From: Talinum fruticosum
Taxonomy: Eukaryota > Streptophyta > Magnoliopsida > Caryophyllales > Talinaceae
DNA length: 64,000 bases
NCBI GenBank assembly: GCA_021018815.1
Contig: JAITYX010000005.1
Span: forward strand, 11,578,001 to 11,642,000
Direction of reading: 5' to 3'
In this document: one piece after another, positions 31,985-42,880 of the stretch
Numbering within the stretch: the first letter of the stretch is position 1
Layout: every line of letters begins with the position of its first letter
Notes under the pieces: model-generated
Told to the model about the DNA's origin: nothing
Databases searched by the model: none
The model's input: the letters and a program-made list of their open reading frames with translations, nothing else
Made by a program: the position numbers and the translations under genes

Positions 31985-33505
31985 CGAAGGTTTGCTCTTG
32001 GAGAGTCTTGGTCACCCTAGAGGGGGTGAATAGGGTGATGAGGAAATTTTAACAACAATGGAGGCGTTAAAGTTTAAACCGAATAATGAAGACAATGCGA
32101 GTCTAGATTAGACTCGGAAAAGTATCAACTCGAAATTACGTGGAAACCCTCCTGGGCGAGAAAACCACGGCTAGTGCTAATCCAAGCACCAAGTCAAATC
32201 CACTATTTTGAATCCACAAAATACAGTAGACCGACTCAACTAGAATTGCTCCCTTAGACAATTCCTTACAAAGTTTTCCTAGACTCGAAGTTCCCTTATC
32301 CGATCTAGTACTTCCTAACCGAGGTAACCTTTACATATAGGGACAATTGAGCTGAGTTAACCCTTACGGCTCGGTCGGGGACCTTACTTAGAGAGTAAGA
32401 AAGACTTTGTGACTGATTACAAGACTTTACAACTCGGAAAAAGTGTTAAGTACAGAGTTGGAGTTGTAAGATGAAGATTCAATGAGTATTATACAAAGTG
32501 ATACAATTTCAGCAATGCGTTCAACAATCTTCAAGTCTTGTGAAGTGGCTTCTATTTATAGGTGACCAAGCATATTAGCCGTTGTGACCATCTTCGATTA
32601 GAAGTCCTCTGTGACCGGTGTAAAGGTTCTTCGCGTCGCGAGAAAAGATCCATTAAGATGTGAACATTGTGCAACGGCTCTTGACACCTTAGGATGTCCC
32701 AATCCAGTGGTGGTGTATCGAAAAGTACGGTGGAAACCACCGTCGAGCTTAGCGTTGACGATTTACGATTTTGGAAACAGACAGCCACGACACGAGTGTC
32801 CGGACCTTTGTTTAGAAGTAGAAAAAGCCTTGTCTACTGGTGATTGACAGCTTGAAGCCGGTTACTTTTGTAATTCAAATAGTAGGATAACCTCATTTAG
32901 ATAACCTACAAAAGTAAGCCAATTTTGGTTCTCAAAGAATAAAATACTTTGGTCCAAGATTAGAGACAGGATAATAATTTAATTAAGATCATTAAGTGCA
33001 TAATTATCCGAGTCCTAAAAGAGTGGAATTTTCGAGTCTAATATTCATTATACTCAAATTCCATCTGAGTCGGTTTAGAGAAAGATCAAGTTAGAGAAAA
33101 GAATATCGGGGTATGAGTACTTGATCTAGACAAATATATTTCACTCAAAACATGCTGACTTAGAAAGTTGAATTAACACTGTAATTCACTTTATCTTAGA
33201 ATATGAAGTCGAACTTGGTTTGAAAGAGTTAGAGTGAATGTTTGATCATGCGGTAAATCCGAGTGATGTCCGAGTGACTCGGAACCATCGAGTGAATTGA
33301 TGAACAAGAGTGTGCTTTCGAGTCGATCGGAATCAAATGAAAACATATGTAGTAGTTTTTGTAACACTCGGAAAAGTTTCTATAACACTCGAAAAGTGTC
33401 TATAACACTCAGAATGACTTGTAATCAAAACTTAGAAGGGATGAAGTTGGTACCTGATTCCTTAATAGTACTCGGAATGATATAAACGTAGAATTTGAGT
33501 CTTCG
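31985..33505 (-). repeat. Solo LTR inside the 3' LTR of element D
   Basis: This minus-strand LTR of about 1521 bp has its U5 end at the left (GAAGGTTTGCTCTTGG) and its U3 end at the right (GAGTCTTCG). GACT occurs at both edges (31981-31984; 33506-33509), a slightly eroded target duplication. The reversed TATA box is at 32553-32560. Its U3 carries the palindrome TCCGAGTGACTCGGA at 33269-33283 and a 20-bp triple repeat at 33361-33420. Confidence 0.85.
33361..33420 (-). repeat. Three 20-bp tandem units in U3
   Basis: Units start at 33361, 33381 and 33401. Each contains (G/T)ATAACACTCGGAAAAGT-like sequence with small changes. They lie in the U3 part of a minus LTR, where enhancer repeats are often found. 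Other LTRs in the window have one or two of these units. Confidence 0.75.
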
Positions 33506-34983
33506 GACTGAAATTTTAACTCTAAATATTTTGTGAAAAACTCAGTCTGTAAACTTCTATCTCTCTTGAGTTTTGATTGTAAGTCATTCCGAGCTTCATA
33601 GAAACTCATATCTAAGTTTTCATCTTTGTTCTTAGTGACACACATATCACTTTGTTCTATATCTTCTCTCTTGAAGTATTATGACCTACTCGGAATCTAC
33701 TTGAATCATCGCATGATCAAATAATTCTTTTAATGCATCTTTTTCTAAGTACTTGATTGTGTTTGCTAACTCGGAACCAAGTTATTCTCTACTGAGTTTG
33801 TCTAAGTCAATTTATACCTTAAATGATTATTTGATAGATCAAGTTCGCTTTCTCAGCTTGAATATTCTTCTACTTGATCTTTTTAGGAGTTATTCAAAGC
33901 TGAGTCTTAACCTATTTGATGTTAGACTCCGAATATTCAACTCTTCTAGGCCAAAGATAATTAAGCATTTAATTATCCTAATTTAATTATTATCTCGTGG
34001 CTAACCTTGGACCAAAGTATTTTATACTTTGAGAACCAATGTGGTTTGCTTTTGTAGGTTATTCAAACAAAGCTAATATATCTTTTTAAATATAAAAAAC
34101 AAACCGCCTTCTAGCTGTTAAACACGAGCAGACAGTTTTAGCCAATTCTAGATAGGACTTGGACACCGTGTTAGCTCGTTTGTTTCCAAAATTGGAAAAA
34201 TCCAACGCTAGGCTTAATGGTGGTTTCCGCCATGCTTTTCGGACAACACCAGTTGATTGGAACAACTTTTGGAGCAAATAGCCGTTGCCCAACATTTACA
34301 CTCCAACGGATCTTTTCGAGTGACTTAGAAAGGCCCTTTCCAACGGCTAGTAAAGACTTCAATCCGGAAACCAAACTCAACGGCTACTCTGCTTGGTCAT
34401 CTATAAATAGAAGCCACTTTACAAGACTTGAAGATTGCTGAAACTATTGATCAATATACTTGCCTAATTCTCTTAGTCCATTACTCACCTAATCTTCTAC
34501 TTACAACTCCAAGTCTCATATTGAATATTCTTCCGAGTTGTAAAGTCTTGTAATCAAATTACATACTTCACTTACATTCTAAGTAAGATCCCTTGACTGA
34601 GCTGTAAGGGTTAACTCAGCTCGATTGTCCCTAATTGTCAAGGTTATCTTAATTAGGAAGTACTAGATCAAATAAGGGAAATTTTGAGTCTAGGAAAACG
34701 TTATAAGGAATTGTCCAAGGGAACAGTTCCGGTAGAGTCGATCTGTTGAATTTTGAGGATTCAAAATAGTGGATTTGACTTGGTGCTTGGATTAGCACTT
34801 GTTTGTGGTTTTTGCCCCATGAGGGTTTCCACGTATTTCGATGTTTACTTTTACGAGTCCAATCTAGACTCGGACTCAACTGTTTATCTTTTCAAGCAAA
34901 AAGTTTCTAAGTTAGTTCAAATTTCCTCATCACCGTATTCACCCCCTCTAGGGTGACTTAGACTTTCCAGGAGCAAATCTTCA

Positions 34984-35500
34984 ATGAGTTCTTGGTGTAG
35001 AGAAGTTGTGAGAGATGCCATTCTTGTCACGAAGTCCGCAAATTCTGAGTAGCGGAACTCCCTTCCATGGTCGGTTCGAATCTTCCCGATCCGAGTCCGA
35101 GACTCTACTTGAATTTTCTTGGAGAGCTTAGTGAACTCTTTGAAGGCTTCATTCTTGTTTTTGAGAAAACATACCCAAGTAAATCGTGAGAAATCATCAA
35201 CAATAACAAGCATATACGATTTATCTCTAAGACTTTTCATAGGAATTTCACCACACAAATCCATATGAAGCAATTCAAGCACTTTGGATGTAGACACGAT
35301 TTTGAGTGGTTTGAAAGATGCTCTAACGTGCTTACCTTTTGTGCATGTTTGACTGATTTTATCTTTCTTAAAAGCACGATTAGGTAAACCCCTAACCATT
35401 CCATGAGATGTAAGTTTCTTGATTGTATGCATGCTGATATGACCTAGTGTACGATGCCAAGTCCATGAATCATCATTCATAGATGCTTTCAAATAAGATA
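34984..35500 (-). pseudogene. Pre-integrase and integrase of element F, cut by element D
   Basis: Read leftwards from 35492: MNDDSWTWHRTLGHISMH, FKKDKISQTCTKGKHVR, ELLHMDLCGEIPMKSLRDKS, VDDFSRFTWVCFLKNKNEAF and IRTDHGREFRYSEFADF. Both Asp motifs are kept. The frame changes just before the catalytic Glu motif, and at 34983 coding turns into antisense LTR of element D; the open frame to 34917 is therefore artificial. The second CxxC Cys is replaced (QTCTKGK for EACTKGK). Confidence 0.85.
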
Positions 35501-36300
35501 AATTTAGACTTGAATGTGAGAGAGGAATAATGTAAGTATTACCGACCTCGGACCTAAGAGCTTAGTGTCTTTGGAGACCGCATCGAAATGTAGCGGTTGG
35601 TGCAGGTGAACATTACCTCTTGACCTTTGTCACACAGCTGAGAAATGTTAAGGAGATTGTACTTGAGTCCTTTGACAAGGTAGACTGGGCTGACTATGTT
35701 GTTTCCTTCACCAATTTTACCAATCCCTAGTATCTTGCCTTCTGTTGTTATCTCCAAATGTGACTTTTCCTCCTTTCGGATCATCTAGCTCGAGAGAAGA
35801 GTCTTGAATCGCCTAACATATGGCATGAGCAACCACTGTCTAAGTACCAATGACCTTTCTTCTTCTTCGCGTTATCTCGCAAGACGAAACAAACTAACCC
35901 TTCTAACTTCCTCTTACGAACCCGAGTAACTCCTTTTACTTGTGGTCCTTTTATGAGGAAGACCACTTTTGGGAACCCATATTTGTATAATTTTGGGTTT
36001 GGTATGATTCTTAGTCTTCCTTCCGGAAAAATGAGTTTGTGTCTCTTTTTTTTGAAAATCTTTTCTTTCGTAAACGGGAGGAGAAGGCTTTTTCTTGTGA
36101 ACTACTCCGGGCTTAGTCCTCTGCTCATTTGTGTGAATAGGACCATGCTCAGCCTTTCTAAACTTTACGGTTACGGAATCGGTTTTGAAAAGATTAAAAT
36201 AGGATTTTGATTCCTTTTCTTCATTGAAGCCAAGTCCTTCTTTCCTTAAGGAGACACACTGAGAGCCTAATAGCATATCAAGGTTTTTCTAACCTTGAGT
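35501..36300 (-). pseudogene. protease and gag-pol linker of element F
   Basis: Read leftwards: LLGSQCVSLRKEGLGFNEEK at 36276, the basic linker HGPIHTNEQRTKPG and SPPVYERKDFQKKETQ, then VPKSGLP. The protease block HWYLDSGCSCHMLGDSRLF is near 35840-35800 (D-S-G intact, one Arg to Cys). KILGIGKIGEGNNIVSPVYL follows at about 35720. It is split over three frames. Confidence 0.85.
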
Positions 36301-37688
36301 GAATTTCAGAACAAGCTCTTGAGACTCATTGAGCTTTCTTTTAAGTTACTCATTCTCTATTCTAAGTGATTTAAACACAGTCTCATTTGCTTGAGTACTT
36401 GGTCTTAAGTTCTTTCGGATTTTGTCTCGGTTTTCCAATTCGTTTTTCAAAGCATTGCTCTCATCAGTAAGAGACTCAAATTGTTCTTTGAACTGGAACG
36501 AGTCGAATTGGACTTTTCGTCCAAAGTGAAAATATATCGTGCTTAGATCAACTTTTGAAAATTTGAGAAAGTATTCAACTACCTCATCAATATATGAGTT
36601 CTCGTTATTTGACTCGGATTCAGCTTACGAGTCCGTAAGTGCCATAAGACACTTTGAGTCATCTCGAGTCATCTTCTTCGGATGAGTCATCATCACTCCA
36701 GGTAGCCATCAAGCCTTTTTCTTTATGTCCTCTTTCTCTTGGGACAGTCTCGACTATGTGTTCCTTGTTACCACATTCATAGCAACCGGAGTTCTTAGAT
36801 AAAGATAACTTTGAAGAAGAAGAATATTTACCTTTTCTGTCCTTCTTATCTTTCTTATAGAACTCATCCTTTGGCCTCTTTTCCCACTTCATGTATTTCA
36901 TCATTCTCTTGAATCCATGCAGGCTATGAGTGCCATAGGATCTTCTTCGATTCCGAGGAGCTCGGAATTTCACGTCCGCTTTCGAGGCCTTCGAGTGCAA
37001 TATTCTTTGTGGTGATGACCTCGACGTCCTCTTCTTCCGGATGAATCTAGTGAGTAAGTAGCTTGCCAATAAGCTCGTCTAGCCTTAGTTAAGAGAGGTT
37101 CCGAGCTTCTTCAATGGCTGTCACCTTAGGACCCCATCTCTTCTTTGGTAGACTTCTCAAAATCTTTCTAGACATTTCTTCGTGAGACATCCTTCTACCC
37201 AGAGATTTGAGATTGTTAGTAATCTCTATGAATTGAACGTACATCCGAGTGATGCTTTCTTCTAGCTCCATCTTAAACAACTCATAGTTATGAAGATATT
37301 GACTTCTCTTCGCCTGCTTCACTTGGCTTGTTCCTTTATAGGTGTTGACAAGAGTGTCCCACACCTCTTTAGTTGTGTCACAGGATGAGACCCTGTTGTA
37401 TTCTTCGATGCTAATGGCACATATCGGTGTGTTCATAGCTTTGAAGCTCTTTACGAATTTCTCGGTCTCTTCGAGTGGTGAACTCGGATTTGGCTTTAGG
37501 TACAAGAGTTGCATTCTAAGTCTTCATTGGAATGTAGTTGTAAGCTTGGATGATATTCGAAACATCTTCATCGTTGTCCATCAGGAAACATTCCATCATC
37601 TTCTTCTAATGGGCAAAGTTTGACCTTTTGAACTTCGTTGATCCGGTAGATGATCATCCTTCATCGAACTCCCCATTGTTCCGAGCCA
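36301..37688 (-). pseudogene. gag of element F
   Basis: The start ATG at 37688 gives MARNNGEFDEG, soon broken by a stop. The piece 37514-37089 covers the UBN2 core: EETEKFVKSFKAMNTPICA, KEVWDTLVNTYKGTSQVKQA, MSRKILRSLPKKRWGPKVTA. The piece 37069-36659 covers SYGTHSLHGFKRMMKYMKWE and the knuckle CYECGNKEHIV, broken where GTCAGAGACTG is expected and GTCGAGACTG is found. The coiled coil lies at 36300-36600. The PBS next to the LTR (ATTGGAATC at 37747) carries one change. Confidence 0.8.
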
Positions 37689-37747
37689 TTTGATCTTTAG
37701 ACCTTTGGATGGTGAGATCCTCTCGAAAGGCTAGGCTCGATTCCAAT

Positions 37748-37996
37748 TGAATATTTGCTCTTAGAGAGTCAAAGCTACCCTTGGGGAGGGGGTGAATAGG
37801 GTGATGAAGAAAATTAAACAATTTTCGCACCAATAGAAGCTATAAGGAGGTTCCGAGTCTAGAATGGACTTAGAAAGGCAAGAACACGAGATATACGTGG
37901 AAACCCTCCCGGGGCGAGAAAACCACGGACGAGTGCTAATCCAGGCACCAAGTCAAATCCACTATTTTGAATACACAAAATACGAGAGGACTGACT
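37748..37996 (-). repeat. 5' LTR of element F, left piece
   Basis: This is the U5 end TGAATATTTGCTCTTAG through to ACTGACT. It is interrupted by element E and continues at 49409. The two pieces sum to about 1490 bp, the usual LTR length. The junction shares TGACT. Confidence 0.9.
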
Positions 37997-39025
37997 TGAA
38001 GGTTTTCTCTTAGAGAGTCTAAGTCACCCTAGAAGGGGTCAATAGGGTGATGAGGGAATTTTAGCAAACTTTGAAGATTTGAGCTTGAAAAGAATAATCA
38101 AGACAATCCGAGTCTAAATTAAACTCGGAAAATTGAAAACTCGGATATAAGTGGAAACCCTCTTAGGGTAGAAAACCATTGTAACGATTCTTCCGAGTTG
38201 ATCGGAAAAGATTCGTTGAGATGTGAACGATGTGCAACGGCTCTTGACTCCTAAAGGTACTCCAATCGGTTGGTGTGTACGAAAAGTAAGGTGGAAACCA
38301 CCGTTGAGCTTAGCATAGAAGTTTTCCAGTTTTGGAAACAGACAACCCCGACATAGCGCATGGGCCTTGTTCGAAGTAGAAAAGCCTTGTCTGCTGGTGA
38401 TTGACACCTTGAAACCAGGTTACTTTTGTAATTCAAAAATAAGATAACCTCGTTTGGATAACCTACAAAAGTAAATAATTTTGGTTCTCAAAGTATAAAT
38501 TACTTTAGTCCAAGATTAGGCATAGATAATAATTTAATTAGGATAATTCGAGTGCATAATTATCTTAGGCCTAGAAGAGTGGAATTTTCTTAGTCTAATA
38601 TTCATTATACTCAAATTCCATCGAGTCGATCCTAAGAAAGATCAAGCTATGAGAGTGAAAACATCGAGTATACAAACTTGATCCGGACAGATAACTCTCA
38701 ATCAAACATACTTGACTTAGAGAGATGAATTAACGTTATAATTCACTTTACTTTAAGAGATGTAGTTAGAACTCAAATAAGGAGTTTTAGAGAGATTATT
38801 TGATCATGCAATAAATCAGAGTTATGTCCGAGTGACTTAGAAACGTCAATGTGAGAGGATAAACAAGAATGTGATTTTTGAGTCGAGTCGAATCGAATGA
38901 AAACTTATGCAGGAGTTTCTATAACACTCGGAATGACTTGTAATCAAAACTAAGGAGGGATGAGGTTTGTACCTGAGTCCTTAGGTAGTACTCGGAATGA
39001 TCTAGTTTCAAAGTCCGAGTCTTCA
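37997..39025 (-). repeat. 3' LTR of element E, with promoter region deleted
   Basis: It runs from TGAAGGTTTTCTC to GAGTCTTCA, only 1029 bp. Compared with its partner, the stretch corresponding to 48103-48557 is missing: after GTAGAAAACCA the text goes straight to TTGTAACGATTCTTCC. The deleted part includes the TATA box. Confidence 0.9.
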
Positions 39026-39189
39026 ATCTCCCCTTTTTGATGAAAGGCATTCCATACTTAGATAGAAACTTTGTTAGTAAAAAAAACAAGAGTTTTCATT
39101 CATACTTAGTAGACTATCTCATAATATAAAGTGATGAATGAAGTGATTCGTACTTAGGATATTTCTGCAGATAACCCATACAGCTAAGA
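39026..39189 (-). other. Polypurine tract and UTR end of element E
   Basis: The minus strand reads CATCAAAAAGGGGAGATTG next to the 3' LTR. The rest is AT-rich untranslated sequence without recognisable genes. Confidence 0.75.
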
Positions 39190-40576
39190 ATCATGAGTGA
39201 TTATATCGGAGCGAGATAGACAGAAAAAATAATGCGAGCTGATATATCGGAGCAAGACTAAGTAATAAGGAATTTAAGCTCGAAAGAATTAACTCAGAAA
39301 TCAGCATGCTCAAAAATAAAACTTCATTCATATATATACGAAAACACAAAAATACACGAGAAAAGAGGGTGAGAAAACTTCCTCTAAACAAGACAACAAT
39401 TTTTTGTAGTAGTTCTCCCCTTGCCTTTCAGCAAAAACCAAAATAGGGAAGAATGTATCAAGTTAATACAATTGATGTCCGGACAAAAAAAAAAAATAAA
39501 ACAAGAAAAATGAAATTAAGATGGTGGATTTGGGGCGGTCCGAGTTGAGGCGGATGAACGTGCGGTGCGCTCGCTGCTGGTATGCTTGTGATGATGTTGA
39601 TCCGGGCGGCGCAGCACTGGTATCTCTAGAAATGGCTCAGCTCCGAGTGGATGACCCAAAACTAGGTCGTCCGGAGGCTCAGCCTCTTGAAACATTACTG
39701 AGGGAGGGGCTGCTTCGGCTTGACTATTGCGGATTATCTAACATCCGCAGGGTCTTCGACTCGGTCAAACTACCATTTGAGCTTATCGGTTCTAGTTGAG
39801 GAACAGTAGCACCTTGTCCCTCGGCTTGTTCTTCCTTCTCTCCTTCTTCTTCCTTCTCCTCTTCCTTTTCTTCTTCCTCCTTCTCCTCGAAGGAGGTGCT
39901 TCCGCCGCAACTTCCTTTTCTTCTTCTTCTTCTACTGCCTCTCCGGAAGGAGACTTGGCGAGGCTCGAGGACTCTTCGGACGTGTCCGAGTTGTGCAGGT
40001 CTTGAGTAGCCTTCGATCGCCTCTCTCGAAGGAGCTCGAGCATCTCCTGCTACTCCTTAACCAAATTCTTTATTTCGAGGAGCACATCTTGTTGCTCTCG
40101 AATCCGAGATTGCGCCGTTTTTAGTTAATGGTCATGTTCGAAGAACAATTTTGAAGGAGCGGAGGGTGTCACCGAATTCCGTGGACACGAAGTGAGCTTG
40201 TCTATCGGTGTGGTAGACAAAGCAACAGCTGCTTGGAGAGGAGGACATGAGGTCGAAGCACCGCCAGGTGGAGAAGGGAGTAAGAGATGAGTCTAAGTGT
40301 GAGGCGGAGGGGAAGGTTGCCTCGGTTCTAAGCTGTGGACCCGGACACCGGGTTGCGTTTCCCGGTAACCGTATCCAAGAAGTCGTTTTACGCCAACAAC
40401 TATGGCAGCCTCGGACACTTCGTTTAAGTATGAGGGAGTGGAACCTTGAGTTGTTTATAAACAAGGGTAAGAAGGGCTCCAAAAGGAAGAGGGGTGGATT
40501 TCTTTGTCTAAGTAGGCACGGTGGCCATCCGCTCGATGATAGCGGGAAAGAGGTCTGCGTTGTAGCCCTCGAGAAT
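39190..40576 (-). repeat. Tandem duplication in element E, unit 1
   Basis: The block starting CATGAGTGATTATATCGGAG at 39190 is repeated from about 40577. Both copies contain the aORF 3' half, the acidic Glu/Lys tract, the tail and the UTR. Unit 1 is 1387 bp; unit 2 lacks about 240 bp that unit 1 keeps (about 40190-40430). Both are in the same orientation. The junction lies in GCCCTCGAGAATCATGAGTG. Confidence 0.85.
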
Positions 40577-42278
40577 CATGAGTGATTATATCGGAGCGAG
40601 ATAGACGAGAAAAATAATGCGAGCTGATATATCGAGTAAGACTAAGTAATAAGGAATTTAAGCTTAGAAAGAATTAACTCGAAATCAGTATGCTCAAAAA
40701 TAAAACTTCATTCATATATATACGGAAAACACAAAAATACACGAAAAAAAGGTGATAAAACTCCCTTAAACAAGACAACAATTTTTTCTAGTAGTTCTCC
40801 CCTTGCCTTTCAGCCAAAACCAAAATAGGGAAGAATGTATCACTGGACCAAAAAAAAATAAAACAAGAAAAAATGAAATTAAGATGGTGGATTTGGGGCG
40901 GTGCAGGTCGAGGCGGATGAATGTGCGGTGCACTGCTGCTCGGTATGCTTGTGATGATGTTGATCCGGGCGGCAGCAGCACTGGTATCTCCGGAAGTGGC
41001 TCAACTCCGAGTGGACGACCCAAAACTAGGTCGTCCGGAGGCTCAACCTCTTGAAACATTACTAAGGGAGGGGCTGCTTCGGCTTGATTGTTGCGGATTG
41101 TCCAACATCCGCGAGGTCTTCGACTCGGTTAGACTACCTTCCGAGCTTATCGGTTCCGGTTGAGGAACAGTAGCACCTTGTCCCTCGGTTTGTTCTTCCT
41201 TCTCTCCTTCTTCTTCCTTCTCCTCTTCCTTCTCTTCCTCCTCCTCCTTAGAAGGAGGTGCTTCAGCCGCAACTTCCTCTTCTTCTTCTTCTTCTACTGC
41301 TTCACCTGGAAGGAGACTTGGCGAGGCTCGAGGACTCTTCGGACGTGTTTGAGTTATCCGGGTCTTGAGTGGCCTTCGATCCCCTCTCTCGAAGGAGCTC
41401 AAGCATCTCCTGCTGCTCCTTAACCAAATTCTTCATTTCGAGGAGAGCATCTTGTTGCTCTCGAATCCGAGATTGCGTCGTTTTTAGTTAATGGTCATGT
41501 TACGAAGAACAATTTTGAAGGAGCGGAGAGTGTCCCCGAATTCTGTGGACATAGAAGTGAGCTTTGAGTCCGAGGGAGTGGAACCTTGAATTGTTTAAAA
41601 ACAAGGGTAAGAAGGGCTCCAAAAAAAAGAGGGGTGGATTTCTTTGTCCGAGCTGGCACGGTGGCCATATGCTCGATGATAGCGAGAAAGAGGTCTACGT
41701 CGTAGCCCTCGAGAATGTCGAACAAAGCTTTTAGAATCTTTGAGTTAGGATTCTCTTTGCTTGGAATGATGAGAAAACAAGGTTCTCATCAGCAAGAAGC
41801 ACAGAAGTCTAGCCTCGATCTTTATCCGAGTCACAAAAAAATTCTTGCGTGACTTAGGGACTTCCTTGGCATACTTTTCGAAGAACTCATCAGCAACTTC
41901 GTTAAAGGGGATAGGGTTGTCTGTTGAGAAAGATAGAAGAGACTTTCAAAAGTCGATGGAGAAGAGATAGATTTATACGAACCACGGTGTTGCGAACTCT
42001 TGAGGTGATGATCCTCTTAGAGCAAGAAAGGTTTGAACGAGAACTCAGCAACGAGTTTTGGGTATATGAATTCGCTGAAGCATGGGAAGTTGTAAACTCC
42101 GAGTGGTTTTGATGTGTGTCAACCACGAGAAGGTTGTGGTTGGAAAGAACTTGTCATCCAACGTAAGATGTTGGGTGATGAGGATTTTGGAGGGGTTAGA
42201 AGGACCCTCTTGGTTCTTGGTTCTAGGCTTCTTAGTTGCGGATCCTAGAAAGTCCGGAGTGGAACCTCTCTTAGGCAT
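39500..42278 (-). pseudogene. aORF of element E
   Basis: ATG 42278 gives MPKRGSTPDFLGSATKKPRT, then ITQHLTLDDKFFPTTTFSWL near 42150. The domain continues with a NEVADEFFEKYAK block near 41900, an ILEGYDVDLFLAIIEHMATV block (41725) and FFGALLTLVFKQFKVPLP (about 41600). The linker, coiled coil and an extreme Glu-rich tract (about 41200-41300) follow, then the tail FQEVEPPDDLVLGRP near 41050. A second, duplicated C-terminal half follows to 39500. The homopolymer-like acidic tract suggests a disordered region. The function is unknown; the resemblance to Transposase_32 is inferred from conserved blocks only. Confidence 0.7.
40577..41722 (-). repeat. Tandem duplication in element E, unit 2
   Basis: This is the second copy of the 39190-40576 block, contiguous with the aORF N-terminal half at 41723-42278. 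On the minus strand it encodes the Glu/Lys-rich tract (AVEEEEEEEVAAEAPPSKEE), EPLPEIPVLLPPGSTSSQAY and then the UTR. After it the aORF 3' half starts again in unit 1. Confidence 0.85.
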
Positions 42279-42880
42279 GGTTGAGAAGTTTTAGGAGAAA
42301 GAAGGTGAACTTCGAAGAAACAAGAGAGAAAGAGAGAGAGTACTGAGAGTTTTAAGAATGCTTGAGAGCTTAGATTGCAAGAGCTAATATAAGAGAGTTT
42401 AGGTTAGCAAAGAGTAAAGTAGCGAAATGAAGGAAAATAGATGCTATTTATAGCGAAAGGAATGTCCTTCGAGTATTCGTTCTAACCCAAACCTCCAACA
42501 GTCGCCTCTATTCCGTTCTCCAACGGTTAGAATTCTAGTGTTTGTCTCCCAATGGCTAGTTCACTGATTGATGCGCACGGTAGGGAGAGAGAAAAAGAGA
42601 AATTTTGAAAGAAATTTTGAAATTCTCCACTAATCTAGAGATTATTTCGAAGTTTGAAGTCCAATTTTCTCAAAGACTGAGTCTAACTCGGTAAAGTTTC
42701 GAGTGACTTAGAAAGCGCAAACAGATACTAACTCCTAGCTCGGTATCACTGGGTCAACTGAACTAGTTGTTATTAAGACAATGAAAAGAACATGTAACGT
42801 ATAATCATGCCGGATAATTTCACTTAGAAGAACACATAATCATGCATTTATCATGCCAAGTTCATTCCTAATAAAACAAA
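42279..42880 (-). other. pol-aORF spacer of element E
   Basis: This holds the CT-rich leader (coding strand), the TATA box at 42452-42445, the half-palindrome TTTCGAGTGACT (about 42699) and the end of pol. No other gene is visible. Confidence 0.7.
42445..42452 (-). promoter_or_regulatory. TATA box of a putative internal promoter upstream of aORF (element E)
   Basis: The coding strand reads TCGCTATAAATAGCATC, 174 bp before ATG 42278. It matches element A and element F in sequence around the box (TATAAATAGCA). Confidence 0.6.

Larger units (their letters stand above)
26811..34983 (+). mobile_element. Element D: plus-strand copy, 3' part only, with nested solo LTRs
   Basis: D comprises a spacer, aORF (27150-27696 and 30588-31551), 3' UTR, PPT and 3' LTR (31977-31985 and 33506-34983). 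gag and pol are absent because the left side is truncated at about 26811. It lies inside minus-strand element F, with F integrase to its right and F RT to its left. The right LTR end AAATCTTCA at 34983 is a clean insertion edge. Confidence 0.75.
31977..34983 (+). repeat. 3' LTR of element D, split by a solo LTR
   Basis: It starts TGAAGACTC at 31977 directly after the PPT, is interrupted after 31985, and resumes near 33506 with GACTGAAATTTTAACTC. It ends AAATCTTCA at 34983. The TATA box is at 34402-34409. Its own length is about 1.49 kb. It abuts minus-strand integrase sequence of element F at 34984. Confidence 0.85.

Noticed and set aside
34917..35492. A 191-codon open frame that would make an integrase with a new C-terminus.
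   Set aside because: Its last 22 codons are antisense LTR of element D; the join at 34983/34984 is an insertion edge, not a designed fusion.
39792..40043. Glu/Lys-rich open stretches (also 41043-41402) as small acidic proteins.
   Set aside because: They are the low-complexity acidic tract of the aORF of element E, present twice because of the tandem duplication.
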